From assembly GCF_000374365.1 (NCBI RefSeq), contig NZ_KB894154.1:1-39349 (forward strand): a stretch of DNA of 39,349 nucleotides. Direction: 5' to 3'. Below the pieces are notes generated by a model. That model was given only the letters and a program-made list of their open reading frames with translations, did not search any database and was not told where the DNA came from. Of the stretch, positions 14,782-22,668 are shown one piece after another. The stretch is from Bacteroides gallinarum DSM 18171 = JCM 13658. Its GTDB lineage: Bacteria; Bacteroidota; Bacteroidia; Bacteroidales; Bacteroidaceae. Every line of letters begins with the position of its first letter. Position 1 is the stretch's first letter. The position numbers and the translations under genes were made by a program.

Positions 14782-16686
14782 ATGAGGAATATGTTCTTTG
14801 CAGCACTGCTGTGTGTGCTGTCTTTATCCGGACAAGTACGTGCCGGGAATACGGTTTTTTCAGATGATGATTTGCGCGATGAGGCGGAAAAGTTATTGAC
14901 GGAATGGGTGGATACGTTACTCGTTTACCAGTGTGCGGACTTGCATCCGGCATTGGACGGCGGTATCTTGTGCCCCGCATGTGCCCGCATCCACGGGCGG
15001 ATAGGCGATGCCGTGCTGCCTTTGATGTACTTGGCGGACAAGACCGGTAACGGCAAGTATCTGCTGGCTGCCAAGCGTCTGATGTCGTGGATGGAGAATG
15101 TGCATCGTCCGGACGGTTCCTGGATGAACGACGTGCATGTCTCGGACTGGAGCGGTACGACCGTATTCGCTGCTATCGCCTTGTATGAGGCGCTGCATTA
15201 CCACGGGCATCTGCTGGACGATTCGACCCGGAATCATTGGAAGCAGCAGTTGCTGGAGGCCGGGGAGTTTATGATGAAGAACCCGCAGATGTACAGCCGT
15301 CGTATGCAGGGGCAGATGAAGCGTCTGAATAATGTAAACTATTCTGCCTCCGTTACATATGCCTTGCAAGCGCTCGGCGAGATGTTCGGCAGGGAGGATT
15401 TCAAGAAGGAAGCCCGTACGGTGGCTTCGGACTTGAAGAACTTTTTCACGGAGAACGACTGTTTCCTGTTCGGCGAGGGCCCCAGGGTGTGGGCTCCTAC
15501 GAAGAACGGTTGCCTTTCTGTGGATTTGGGGTATAACATAGAGGAGTCTCTGCCCAATCTGGCTTACTATGCGCTTATGGTGGACGACCGGGAGCTGCTG
15601 GCTATCGTGGAGCGTTCCATGGATACGCATCTGGAATTTATGTTGCCCGACGGGGCTTGGGATAATAGCTGGGGCACACGCAGTTTTAAGTGGACGTATT
15701 GGGGTGGTCGCACCAGCGACGGTTTTATGGGTGGTTATTATGCCCTGGCCGGCCGCAATCCGGAGTACTTGGAGGCTATCCGCCGGAATGTACGGTTATT
15801 GAAGAAATCGACGGAGGACGGATTGTTGCATGCCGGTCGCGATTACCGGGCTTCGGGCATTCCGGCTTGTATTCATCATACTTTCGGGCATGCCAAAGCG
15901 CTCACGGCGTTTCTGGAACTGCCGCCCGTCGAAGTGCAACCGCAGGACATGGCTTTGCCGCGCGATGCGGAGTACGGGGTGAAGTTTTTCCGTGACATCC
16001 GTACCTGGCTGGTGGCGGAGGGTCCGTGGAGGGCTACGTTTACGGGATATGATGCCGAGTACAAGGTAAAGGGTACTCATCCCATGGGAGGCGCCGTTTC
16101 ACTGCTGTGGCATGCAAAGGCGGGCCCTGTATTCGCTGCGACGACAAACAGGTATGCCTTGATAGAGGCGCCCAATATGCAGAGCAACAGCCGGAAGTAT
16201 ATAATGAGCGGAACTCCCCGGGTGGAAATGGTACAATACGGAATGAATTACAGCAACCTGGACGACCTGGATACGGATATAGCTTATAGCAAGGAAAAGG
16301 ATGCGCACCGTTTCCGCGTTCGTACGCACCTGGTGGATGCAGACCAGCAGACGCCTGTACAGGGTGCGATACCGGTGGATATGGACTATGTGTATTCCGG
16401 GCAGGGATTGACCGTAGAGGTAAAGCATTGCCCTCATTCCGCCTGTCTGGTGCTGCCGGTCATTGCCGCTCCCTCGGAAACGGCGGAGATTACTCCGAAG
16501 CATATGCGTATCCGGAAAGAGAACGGTACATTGGAGGTGGTTTGTGTGAACGGCACGCTGAAAGTAGCTCCCACCGATAAAGACGGACGGATATTCAACC
16601 CCGTACCGGGTTTCTCTTTTATCCCTCTGCAAGTGTTTCCTGATAGCCCTGAGAAAAAAATAATAGTTAAAATCATGCATAATTAA
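14782..16686 (+). CDS. Predicted (alpha/alpha)-toroid polysaccharide enzyme, family unassigned
   Basis: A 634-residue exported protein with signal peptide MRNMFFAALLCVLSLSGQVRA. Residues ~25-390 are repeated amphipathic helices of an (alpha/alpha) barrel, with conserved-looking loops GGILCPACARIHGR (60-73), SWMNDVHVSDWSGTT (113-127), a WDNSWGTRSFKW-type loop and IHHTFGHAKALT. From ~430 on it is beta-rich (THPMGGAVSLLWHAKAGPVF), like the C-terminal sheet domains of heparinase II/III-type lyases. The architecture fits a polysaccharide lyase or an uronic-acid glycosidase acting on the same substrate as the locus. I cannot place it in PL12, PL15 or GH88; GH154 or a recent PL family are possibilities. 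It lies directly upstream of the sensor gene. Confidence 0.7.
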   Translation: MRNMFFAALLCVLSLSGQVRAGNTVFSDDDLRDEAEKLLTEWVDTLLVYQCADLHPALDGGILCPACARIHGRIGDAVLPLMYLADKTGNGKYLLAAKRLMSWMENVHRPDGSWMNDVHVSDWSGTTVFAAIALYEALHYHGHLLDDSTRNHWKQQLLEAGEFMMKNPQMYSRRMQGQMKRLNNVNYSASVTYALQALGEMFGREDFKKEARTVASDLKNFFTENDCFLFGEGPRVWAPTKNGCLSVDLGYNIEESLPNLAYYALMVDDRELLAIVERSMDTHLEFMLPDGAWDNSWGTRSFKWTYWGGRTSDGFMGGYYALAGRNPEYLEAIRRNVRLLKKSTEDGLLHAGRDYRASGIPACIHHTFGHAKALTAFLELPPVEVQPQDMALPRDAEYGVKFFRDIRTWLVAEGPWRATFTGYDAEYKVKGTHPMGGAVSLLWHAKAGPVFAATTNRYALIEAPNMQSNSRKYIMSGTPRVEMVQYGMNYSNLDDLDTDIAYSKEKDAHRFRVRTHLVDADQQTPVQGAIPVDMDYVYSGQGLTVEVKHCPHSACLVLPVIAAPSETAEITPKHMRIRKENGTLEVVCVNGTLKVAPTDKDGRIFNPVPGFSFIPLQVFPDSPEKKIIVKIMHN

Positions 16687-16688
16687 TA

Positions 16689-16696
16689 TATTTTTG
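16689..16696 (+). promoter_or_regulatory. Possible -7 box for the sensor/regulator gene (TATTTTTG)
   Basis: TATTTTTG lies 30 bp before the HTCS start in the 40-bp gap after the toroid enzyme. It could give the sensor constitutive expression apart from the induced upstream gene. The region is A/T rich, so a chance match is possible. Confidence 0.4.
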
Positions 16697-16726
16697 TTTC
16701 TTTGTTCTGTATTAATAATATAATAT

Positions 16727-19700
16727 ATGAGGATATTTCGGCTTTTGTTAACGCTATGTGGAATGTTATTTGCCGGTGTCGGGCTTGCCGGCGAGATAAG
16801 CGGAATGCGTTTCATGCATATAGGTTTGGAAGATGGATTGTCGCATAGTACGATATTTGGAATCAATCAGGATAAAGAAGGAAATTTGTGGTTTGCCACT
16901 TACGACGGGCTCAATAAATACGACGGTTATAACTTTACGGTCTACCGGCATCAATATAAAAATCCTAGGAGCATAGCCAGCGATATTACCCGCTGCGTGG
17001 TTATCGACGAGGATAACCGCGTATGGATAGGCACGCGGGACGGGTTGTCGCTTTATAATCACCGTAAGAGTGAGTTTTCTAATTTCTATTATAAGAAGAG
17101 GGAGCAGAATGTCGCTGTTATGAATATCGTGCCTTTGCAGCGCGACTGGCTTATGCTCGGAACGGCGGAGGGTATCTTGCTTTTCGATGTGAAGGGGGAG
17201 CGTTTCCTGAACGATACGTTATCCACGGCATTGCATATGCTGAGGCCTTCGACGCTGGTCAGGCAGGGAGATTGTGTTTACATCGGCACGGAGGGAGGGG
17301 TATATACGTATTCGTTGCGTGAAGGGGCGTTGAAGAAGCTGGTGGAACTGCCGGCTAAAGTACGGATACAGGGTATTCTGTGCCAGATGTTCAACAGGGT
17401 ATGGATAGCTACCGAAGGCGGCGGTCTGTATATGTACGACATGAAGGCGAAAAAGCTGAGAAACTACCGTTACGAGGATAAGGCTTCCGGTCTGAACTCG
17501 AATTATGTGCGTTCGCTGGCGCTGGACCAGGAAAATCGTTTGTGGGTAGGGACTTACAGCGGGTTGAATATATATAGGGAAGGAGAGGACTGTTTTTTCT
17601 CTATGGAGAGTTCTATGGCACAGGCGGGAACGTTGTCGCAGAATTCGGTACGGTGCATATTCAGGGATTCGCAAGGCGGTATGTGGCTGGGTACGTATTG
17701 GGGAGGGGTGAACTATTATCATCCTTTGTGCAACCGTTTCCTGCAGATTAAGCATATTCCTTTCTCCAACTCGCTCAGCGACAACGTAGTCAGTTGTATC
17801 GTGGAGGATAAGAAGAATAATCTGTGGATAGGTACGAGCGACGGCGGTTTGAACTTTTATGACAGTACGACGAAAACGTATAAGAATTACCTGTTCAATT
17901 CGGATGCGTCGGAAGGTGTGCCCTTCAAGGACATAAAGACCGTGTATGTGGATGAAGCGGCCGATAAGGTGTATGTGGGCGCTCATGCCGGCGGAATGAT
18001 GGTGTTGCATCGCAAAACGGGACGGAGGGAGTTCTATAACCGGCGGAATAGCGATTTGCCGAGCAACAATATCTACTCTATCATATCGGATGAGGGGGAG
18101 GGGCTTTGGGTGGCTTCATTGGAGCATCTGCTCTACTTTGACCTTGTCCGGAAGCATTTCGTCGTTATAGACAAGGATGCCAAGGGGCGTCCGATACACA
18201 AATCCAACCGTTTGCTGTTCCGGGACTCCAAGAGGCGTATCTGGGCTGGCGGGGAAATGGGGCTTTCCGTGTATAACCAGATTGATACCGCCTTGTTGAC
18301 TAATACGGATTTCCGCATCACGCCAGTGCTGGAGCAGTCTTCCGTGAACTGTATCTATGAAACCTCATCCGGTTATATATGGGTAGGTACGCGCGACGGG
18401 CTTTTCGCCCTGCGGGAAGGCGATAAGGAGCCGTTGCAATATACAACGGATGACGGTTTGCTGAGTAATGTCATTTATGGAATTCTGGAGGACAGTTACG
18501 GACGCTTGTGGGTAAGTACCAACCAGGGGTTGAGCTGTTTCAACCCGGACAGCCGCAAGTTCCGCAATTTTACAATCGTGGACGGCCTGCAGAGCAATCA
18601 GTTCAATGCGGGTTCTTACTGCCGCATCGGTAACGGGCATATGCTGTTCGGGGGAATCAACGGGATTACTTCTTTCCGTCCGGAAACCCTGATAGATAAT
18701 CCTTATACTCCTAAACCCGTTATCAATAAGCTGTTTGTGTTCAATAAGGAAGTGTTGCCGAATGATGAAACCGGAATTCTGAAAGAGAATATAGAGAATG
18801 TGGAGCATATAACGTTGAAATCCTCCCAGAATTCTTTTTCTATATCGTTTGTCGTTTCCAACTATATAGCAGGCAAGCATAATACTTTCGCTTATAAGCT
18901 GGAGGGGTATAATAAAGAGTGGTACAGGCAGGGAGACATCAGCCCGGTGTCGTATTCCAACCTGCCGGCGGGAGATTATACTTTCCTCTTGAAGGCTGCA
19001 AATAATGACGGGAAGTGGAGCAAGGAGGTGGCGGCTCTCCATATCCGGGTACTTCCGGTGTGGTATTGCACATGGTGGGCTTTGTCGCTGTTCGCCTTGT
19101 CTTTCATCCTGTTCATTTTTGCGGTGTTCCGCTTCTTCTGGCTGCGTAAGAGTATGCAGACCGAAATTCGCATGGAGAGGCTGGACAAAGAGAAGCGGGA
19201 GGAAATCAGCCAGATGAAGATTCGCTTTTATGTCAATATCTCGCATGAGTTGCGTACTCCGCTGACGCTGATTATCGCTCCTTTGCAGGAATTGCTCGGC
19301 AGTGTTACCGGGCATTGGGAACGTGAGAAGCTGATGTACATCCAGCGGAATGCCAGGAGGCTGCTGCATCTGGTAAATCAGTTAATGGATTACCGCCGTG
19401 CCGAACTGGGTATCTTCGAATTGAAACCTTCGTACGCCAATGCGTACAAGAGGGTGTTGAGCAATTTCCTGAATTATGAGAGCCTGGCGAAGCGGAAAGA
19501 TATCGACTATAATTTCTATTCGGAGTTGCAGGACGAGGATGTGCTGTTCGACGGTACTTACCTGGATTTGATTGTCAACAACTTATTGTCCAATGCATTC
19601 AAATATACGGAGGAGGGTGAGAGTATTTCGGTCAAGCTTTACAAGGAGAACAAAAATGTCGTTTTGCAGGTCATCGATACGGGGGTAGGCATTCCCGAGG

Positions 19701-20767
19701 ACAAGCAGCAGAAGATATTCGAGCGTTTCTATCAAATGGAGAACGGACACGAGGGGAGCGGTATCGGGCTGTCTTTGGTACAACGCCTGGTAGAGTTGCA
19801 TCATGGGCAGATTACGCTGGCAAGCGAGGTCGGGCGAGGGTCTACTTTCTCTATTTATATTCCTCAGGACAAATCGGCGTATAGCGCCGAGGAACTGGTG
19901 GGAAGCAGGGGGGAAACGGAGGAGCAGCGTGTTTACTCCACCAATGCCCATGATGTGTATGTCGATGATGCGGAAATCGTAGAGGTGGAAGCCGGGGAAA
20001 AGGAGGGGAGCAGCAGGCATGGAACGATTCTTGTCGTAGAGGATAATGACGAGCTGCGCCAGTACTTGTCGAACGGCTTATCGTCCCAGTTCAACCTTAT
20101 AGAGGCGGAAAATGGGCAGAAGGCGCTGGAACTGCTGAAAGACAGGGATGTAGACCTGATACTTTCCGATGTAATGATGCCTGTAATGGACGGGGTCAAA
20201 CTTTGCAAGCTGGTGAAGCAGAACCTGAGAACCTGCCATATTCCTGTGTATTTGCTGTCTGCTAAAGTGGATATCAAATATCAGTTGAAGGGATTGCAGG
20301 TAGGAGCGGACGATTATATTCCCAAACCGTTCTCAATAGAGGTGTTGATAGCCAAAATCCAGAACATGCTGCGTACCCGTTATCGTATTTTCGAACATTA
20401 TTCTAATACGGCGGAGATAGAGCCGGAAAAGATTACGAATAATGCAATGGATGAGGAGGTACTGAAAAAAGCCATTGCCATAGTGGAGAAGAATATAAGC
20501 AATGTGGAGTTTTCTACCGAGCAGTTTGCCAGCGAGATGAATATGAGCCGTTCCAATCTTCACTTGAAGCTGAAAGCCATAACGGGTAAGTCCGCTATTG
20601 ACTTTATCCATAAAATACGTTTCAACCGTGCCTGCCAGTTATTGAAAGAAGGAAAATATACGGTTTCCGAAATCAGTTTCATGGTAGGATATAATACTCC
20701 TTCTTATTTTGCCGCTCGCTTTAAAAAGTATATAGGATGTCTTCCTACCGAGTACGGCAAGAAGTAA
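16727..20767 (+). CDS. Hybrid two-component system sensor/regulator (HTCS)
   Basis: One 1346-residue protein carries a whole signalling pathway. After a signal peptide, two seven-bladed-type propellers of repeated LWIGT-DGL units (residues ~30-690) form the periplasmic sensor, followed by a Y_Y_Y domain (~700-775) and one membrane helix (~779-805). The cytoplasmic part has a HisKA domain with His840 (ISHELRTPLTL), an ATPase domain (NNLLSNAFKYTEEG, DTGVGIP, GSGIGLSLV), a receiver with phospho-acceptor Asp1148 (ILSDVMMPVMDG) and a C-terminal AraC-type double HTH (~1250-1346). HTCS proteins bind specific oligosaccharides and activate the neighbouring locus; by context the ligand is probably an unsaturated heparan/heparin fragment. 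All catalytic residues are intact. Confidence 0.96.
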   Translation: MRIFRLLLTLCGMLFAGVGLAGEISGMRFMHIGLEDGLSHSTIFGINQDKEGNLWFATYDGLNKYDGYNFTVYRHQYKNPRSIASDITRCVVIDEDNRVWIGTRDGLSLYNHRKSEFSNFYYKKREQNVAVMNIVPLQRDWLMLGTAEGILLFDVKGERFLNDTLSTALHMLRPSTLVRQGDCVYIGTEGGVYTYSLREGALKKLVELPAKVRIQGILCQMFNRVWIATEGGGLYMYDMKAKKLRNYRYEDKASGLNSNYVRSLALDQENRLWVGTYSGLNIYREGEDCFFSMESSMAQAGTLSQNSVRCIFRDSQGGMWLGTYWGGVNYYHPLCNRFLQIKHIPFSNSLSDNVVSCIVEDKKNNLWIGTSDGGLNFYDSTTKTYKNYLFNSDASEGVPFKDIKTVYVDEAADKVYVGAHAGGMMVLHRKTGRREFYNRRNSDLPSNNIYSIISDEGEGLWVASLEHLLYFDLVRKHFVVIDKDAKGRPIHKSNRLLFRDSKRRIWAGGEMGLSVYNQIDTALLTNTDFRITPVLEQSSVNCIYETSSGYIWVGTRDGLFALREGDKEPLQYTTDDGLLSNVIYGILEDSYGRLWVSTNQGLSCFNPDSRKFRNFTIVDGLQSNQFNAGSYCRIGNGHMLFGGINGITSFRPETLIDNPYTPKPVINKLFVFNKEVLPNDETGILKENIENVEHITLKSSQNSFSISFVVSNYIAGKHNTFAYKLEGYNKEWYRQGDISPVSYSNLPAGDYTFLLKAANNDGKWSKEVAALHIRVLPVWYCTWWALSLFALSFILFIFAVFRFFWLRKSMQTEIRMERLDKEKREEISQMKIRFYVNISHELRTPLTLIIAPLQELLGSVTGHWEREKLMYIQRNARRLLHLVNQLMDYRRAELGIFELKPSYANAYKRVLSNFLNYESLAKRKDIDYNFYSELQDEDVLFDGTYLDLIVNNLLSNAFKYTEEGESISVKLYKENKNVVLQVIDTGVGIPEDKQQKIFERFYQMENGHEGSGIGLSLVQRLVELHHGQITLASEVGRGSTFSIYIPQDKSAYSAEELVGSRGETEEQRVYSTNAHDVYVDDAEIVEVEAGEKEGSSRHGTILVVEDNDELRQYLSNGLSSQFNLIEAENGQKALELLKDRDVDLILSDVMMPVMDGVKLCKLVKQNLRTCHIPVYLLSAKVDIKYQLKGLQVGADDYIPKPFSIEVLIAKIQNMLRTRYRIFEHYSNTAEIEPEKITNNAMDEEVLKKAIAIVEKNISNVEFSTEQFASEMNMSRSNLHLKLKAITGKSAIDFIHKIRFNRACQLLKEGKYTVSEISFMVGYNTPSYFAARFKKYIGCLPTEYGKK

Positions 20768-20798
20768 TTGATTGTTTTATTTGCAATGTACCGTTATT

Positions 20799-21932
20799 AT
20801 GAAAATATATACTTTGCGATTTCTCTTTTTAATGCTCACCGGCTTCCTGCTCGTATCGTGCGGGCAGGTAAGTACGCCGGGGTTTCGTATAACCAGAGAA
20901 GACAGCCTGCAATACGAAGGCAAAGTTGTCGAGCTTTTCAAGATAACCAATAGAAACGGAATGAACATTGGGGTAACGAACTACGGGGCTTCCCTGACAT
21001 TTGTTTCCGCACCCGATAAAAACGGGGTTTTCGAACCGGTGGTGCTGGGACTCGACAGTCTGCAATATTACCTGGGCAGGCAACCCAAGCTCGGTGCTAC
21101 GGTGGGACGGTATGCAAATAGGATTGGGAATGCGGAGTTTTGTCTGGATGATAAAGTCTATCGCTTGGAAAAGAACAGTAAAGGACATTCCATTCATGGC
21201 GGTGTAAGAGGCTTTAACCTCCGGGTTTTCGATACTGATACATCGTATGTGGTAAAAGATACGGCGGTAATCGTCTTTAAGTACCTGAGCCCGGATTTGG
21301 AAGGCGGCTTTCCTGGAAACCTCAGCCTTTCGCTGGCTTATAAGCTGACTAATGACAACGAAGTCGTTTTAGATTATGAAGCATCGACCGATAAGCCTAC
21401 CGTAGTCAATCTGACGAACCATAGCTATTTCAATCTGACAGGGTGCAAAACATCCGTACTCGGACATCGCTATATGATTGCCGGCGACTCGATTACACTA
21501 GTGGATGCCGGAGGGATTCCGACCGGAGAACTCAGGGCGGTGGCAGGAACGGAATACGATTTCAGGACTTTGCAGCCTATAGGACAACGCATCGAGAAGA
21601 TGAATAAAGGATATGACATCAATTACAAACTCAATAAGCAACCGGGCGTTTTAACGCTTGCCGCAAAAGTGGTGGAACCGGTTTCGGAGCGGGTATTGAA
21701 GGCATATACCACCGAACCGGGCATGCAATTCTATACCCCTGCCGCCGATTTGAGCTATCTGAAAGGGTATGCGCACCAGTCTTACGGGAAATATTACGGC
21801 TTCTGCCTTGAAATGCAGCATTTTCCGGACTCCCCCCACAATCCTCGGTTCCCGACGACTGTATTGCGGCCGGGAGAGGTTTACCGGCAAATTACCGTAT
21901 ATAAGTTCGAAACATTATCTGAAACTGAATAA
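20799..21932 (+). CDS. Aldose 1-epimerase (mutarotase), lipoprotein
   Basis: A GalM-family enzyme of 377 residues that interconverts alpha and beta anomers of free sugars. A lipoprotein signal ends LLVSC with Cys21, so it is membrane-anchored outside the cytoplasm. The sugar-binding Arg107 (YANRIGNAEF), HSIHGG (130-135), catalytic acid His208 (TNHSYFNLTG) and catalytic base Glu338 (EMQHFPDSPHN) are all present. The start at 20799 is chosen because it begins exactly at the signal peptide. It follows the sensor gene by 31 nt and precedes the cupin by 21 nt. In the locus it could speed anomer exchange of sugars released by GH88 or the sulfatase. Confidence 0.9.
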   Translation: MKIYTLRFLFLMLTGFLLVSCGQVSTPGFRITREDSLQYEGKVVELFKITNRNGMNIGVTNYGASLTFVSAPDKNGVFEPVVLGLDSLQYYLGRQPKLGATVGRYANRIGNAEFCLDDKVYRLEKNSKGHSIHGGVRGFNLRVFDTDTSYVVKDTAVIVFKYLSPDLEGGFPGNLSLSLAYKLTNDNEVVLDYEASTDKPTVVNLTNHSYFNLTGCKTSVLGHRYMIAGDSITLVDAGGIPTGELRAVAGTEYDFRTLQPIGQRIEKMNKGYDINYKLNKQPGVLTLAAKVVEPVSERVLKAYTTEPGMQFYTPAADLSYLKGYAHQSYGKYYGFCLEMQHFPDSPHNPRFPTTVLRPGEVYRQITVYKFETLSETE

Positions 21933-21953
21933 TTTTACTTTAAAACATTGATT

Positions 21954-22406
21954 ATGAAAACGAGAAACTGGAAAAAGTACATGTGTTTAGCGAGTATTTC
22001 ACTTTTTATGCTTCCCGATTTGTATGCAGTGCAAACCGGCGGTGAAAAGCTGCCGGGCGAGCCCGTCAAGAAAACGAGAAGCGCCACTTTCATTAGTGGA
22101 GAAAGCGCATGGGAACCTGCAGGTACAGGTGTAACCCGGCAGATTATGGGATATGACGGACAAGTGATGCTGGTAAAGGTGAAATTCGAGAAAGGCGCTG
22201 TGGGCACTCCCCATACTCATTATCACACACAGACCACCTATGTGGCAAGCGGTAAATTCGAATTTACGGTAGGAGCTGAGAAGAAAATTGTCAAGGCCGG
22301 CGACGGTATTTATATCGAACCGGACATTTTGCACGGCTGTGTTTGTTTGGAACCAGGTGTGCTTATAGACTGTTTTGCTCCGATGAGAGCGGATTTTCTG
22401 AAATAA
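21954..22406 (+). CDS. Exported KdgF-like cupin (unsaturated uronate linearisation)
   Basis: A 150-residue protein: signal peptide (MKTRNWKKYMCLASISLFML..., cleavage near residue 25) plus a single cupin. Metal ligands His87, His89, Gln93 (PHTHYHTQTTY) and His127 (EPDILHGCV) match the pattern of KdgF, and the ends FEKGAVG, CLEPGVLIDCFAPMRADFL also match what I recall of KdgF. KdgF turns 4,5-unsaturated monouronates into their open-chain form. GH88 in this locus makes such a product from the lyase fragments, so the pair fits. Unusual: KdgF is normally cytoplasmic and shorter, here it is exported. The frame could begin two codons earlier at a TTG, but the ATG is preferred. Confidence 0.8.
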   Translation: MKTRNWKKYMCLASISLFMLPDLYAVQTGGEKLPGEPVKKTRSATFISGESAWEPAGTGVTRQIMGYDGQVMLVKVKFEKGAVGTPHTHYHTQTTYVASGKFEFTVGAEKKIVKAGDGIYIEPDILHGCVCLEPGVLIDCFAPMRADFLK

Positions 22407-22519
22407 GTTTCATTATAAGTTAATCGTTAGCTTTGGATATTAACAGAGATTAACGGTTTGGATTGCTCTTATTGAATGAGGGCAATCCTATTTGTACATA
22501 TGTGTAGGGCGGTATCTTG

Positions 22520-22549
22520 TACAAAAATATCCTTTACTATACAAAAATA
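22520..22549. promoter_or_regulatory. Direct repeat TACAAAAATA, 20-bp period, upstream of susC
   Basis: TACAAAAATA occurs at 22520-22529 and 22540-22549, exactly 20 bp apart. This is a plausible site for the AraC-type output domain of the HTCS, which binds direct repeats upstream of susC genes. It lies ~70 bp before a -7 box at 22617. The A-rich core makes a chance repeat possible. Confidence 0.5.
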
Positions 22550-22560
22550 GCATTCGGAAA

Positions 22561-22605
22561 GTGTAAAAGTGTGATGAACAAAAACAATACTTTTACACTT
22601 TTTTT
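22561..22605 (+). terminator. Hairpin with T tract between the cupin gene and susC
   Basis: GTGTAAAAGT (22561-22570) pairs perfectly with 22589-22598 and is followed by seven T. It probably ends the sensor-epimerase-cupin transcript before the susC promoter. The 18-nt loop is long for a terminator, so a regulatory role is also possible. Confidence 0.5.
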
Positions 22606-22616
22606 AGCATTTGCTG

Positions 22617-22624
22617 TAAGTTTG
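22617..22624 (+). promoter_or_regulatory. Candidate -7 box of the susC operon (TAAGTTTG)
   Basis: TAAGTTTG matches TAnnTTTG 44 bp before the susC ATG. No -33 TTG at the usual distance, consistent with activation by the HTCS. Confidence 0.5.
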
Positions 22625-22668
22625 TTGCCGAAAATTATTTCTAAAGTAGAACCTTAGATTTATTTATT

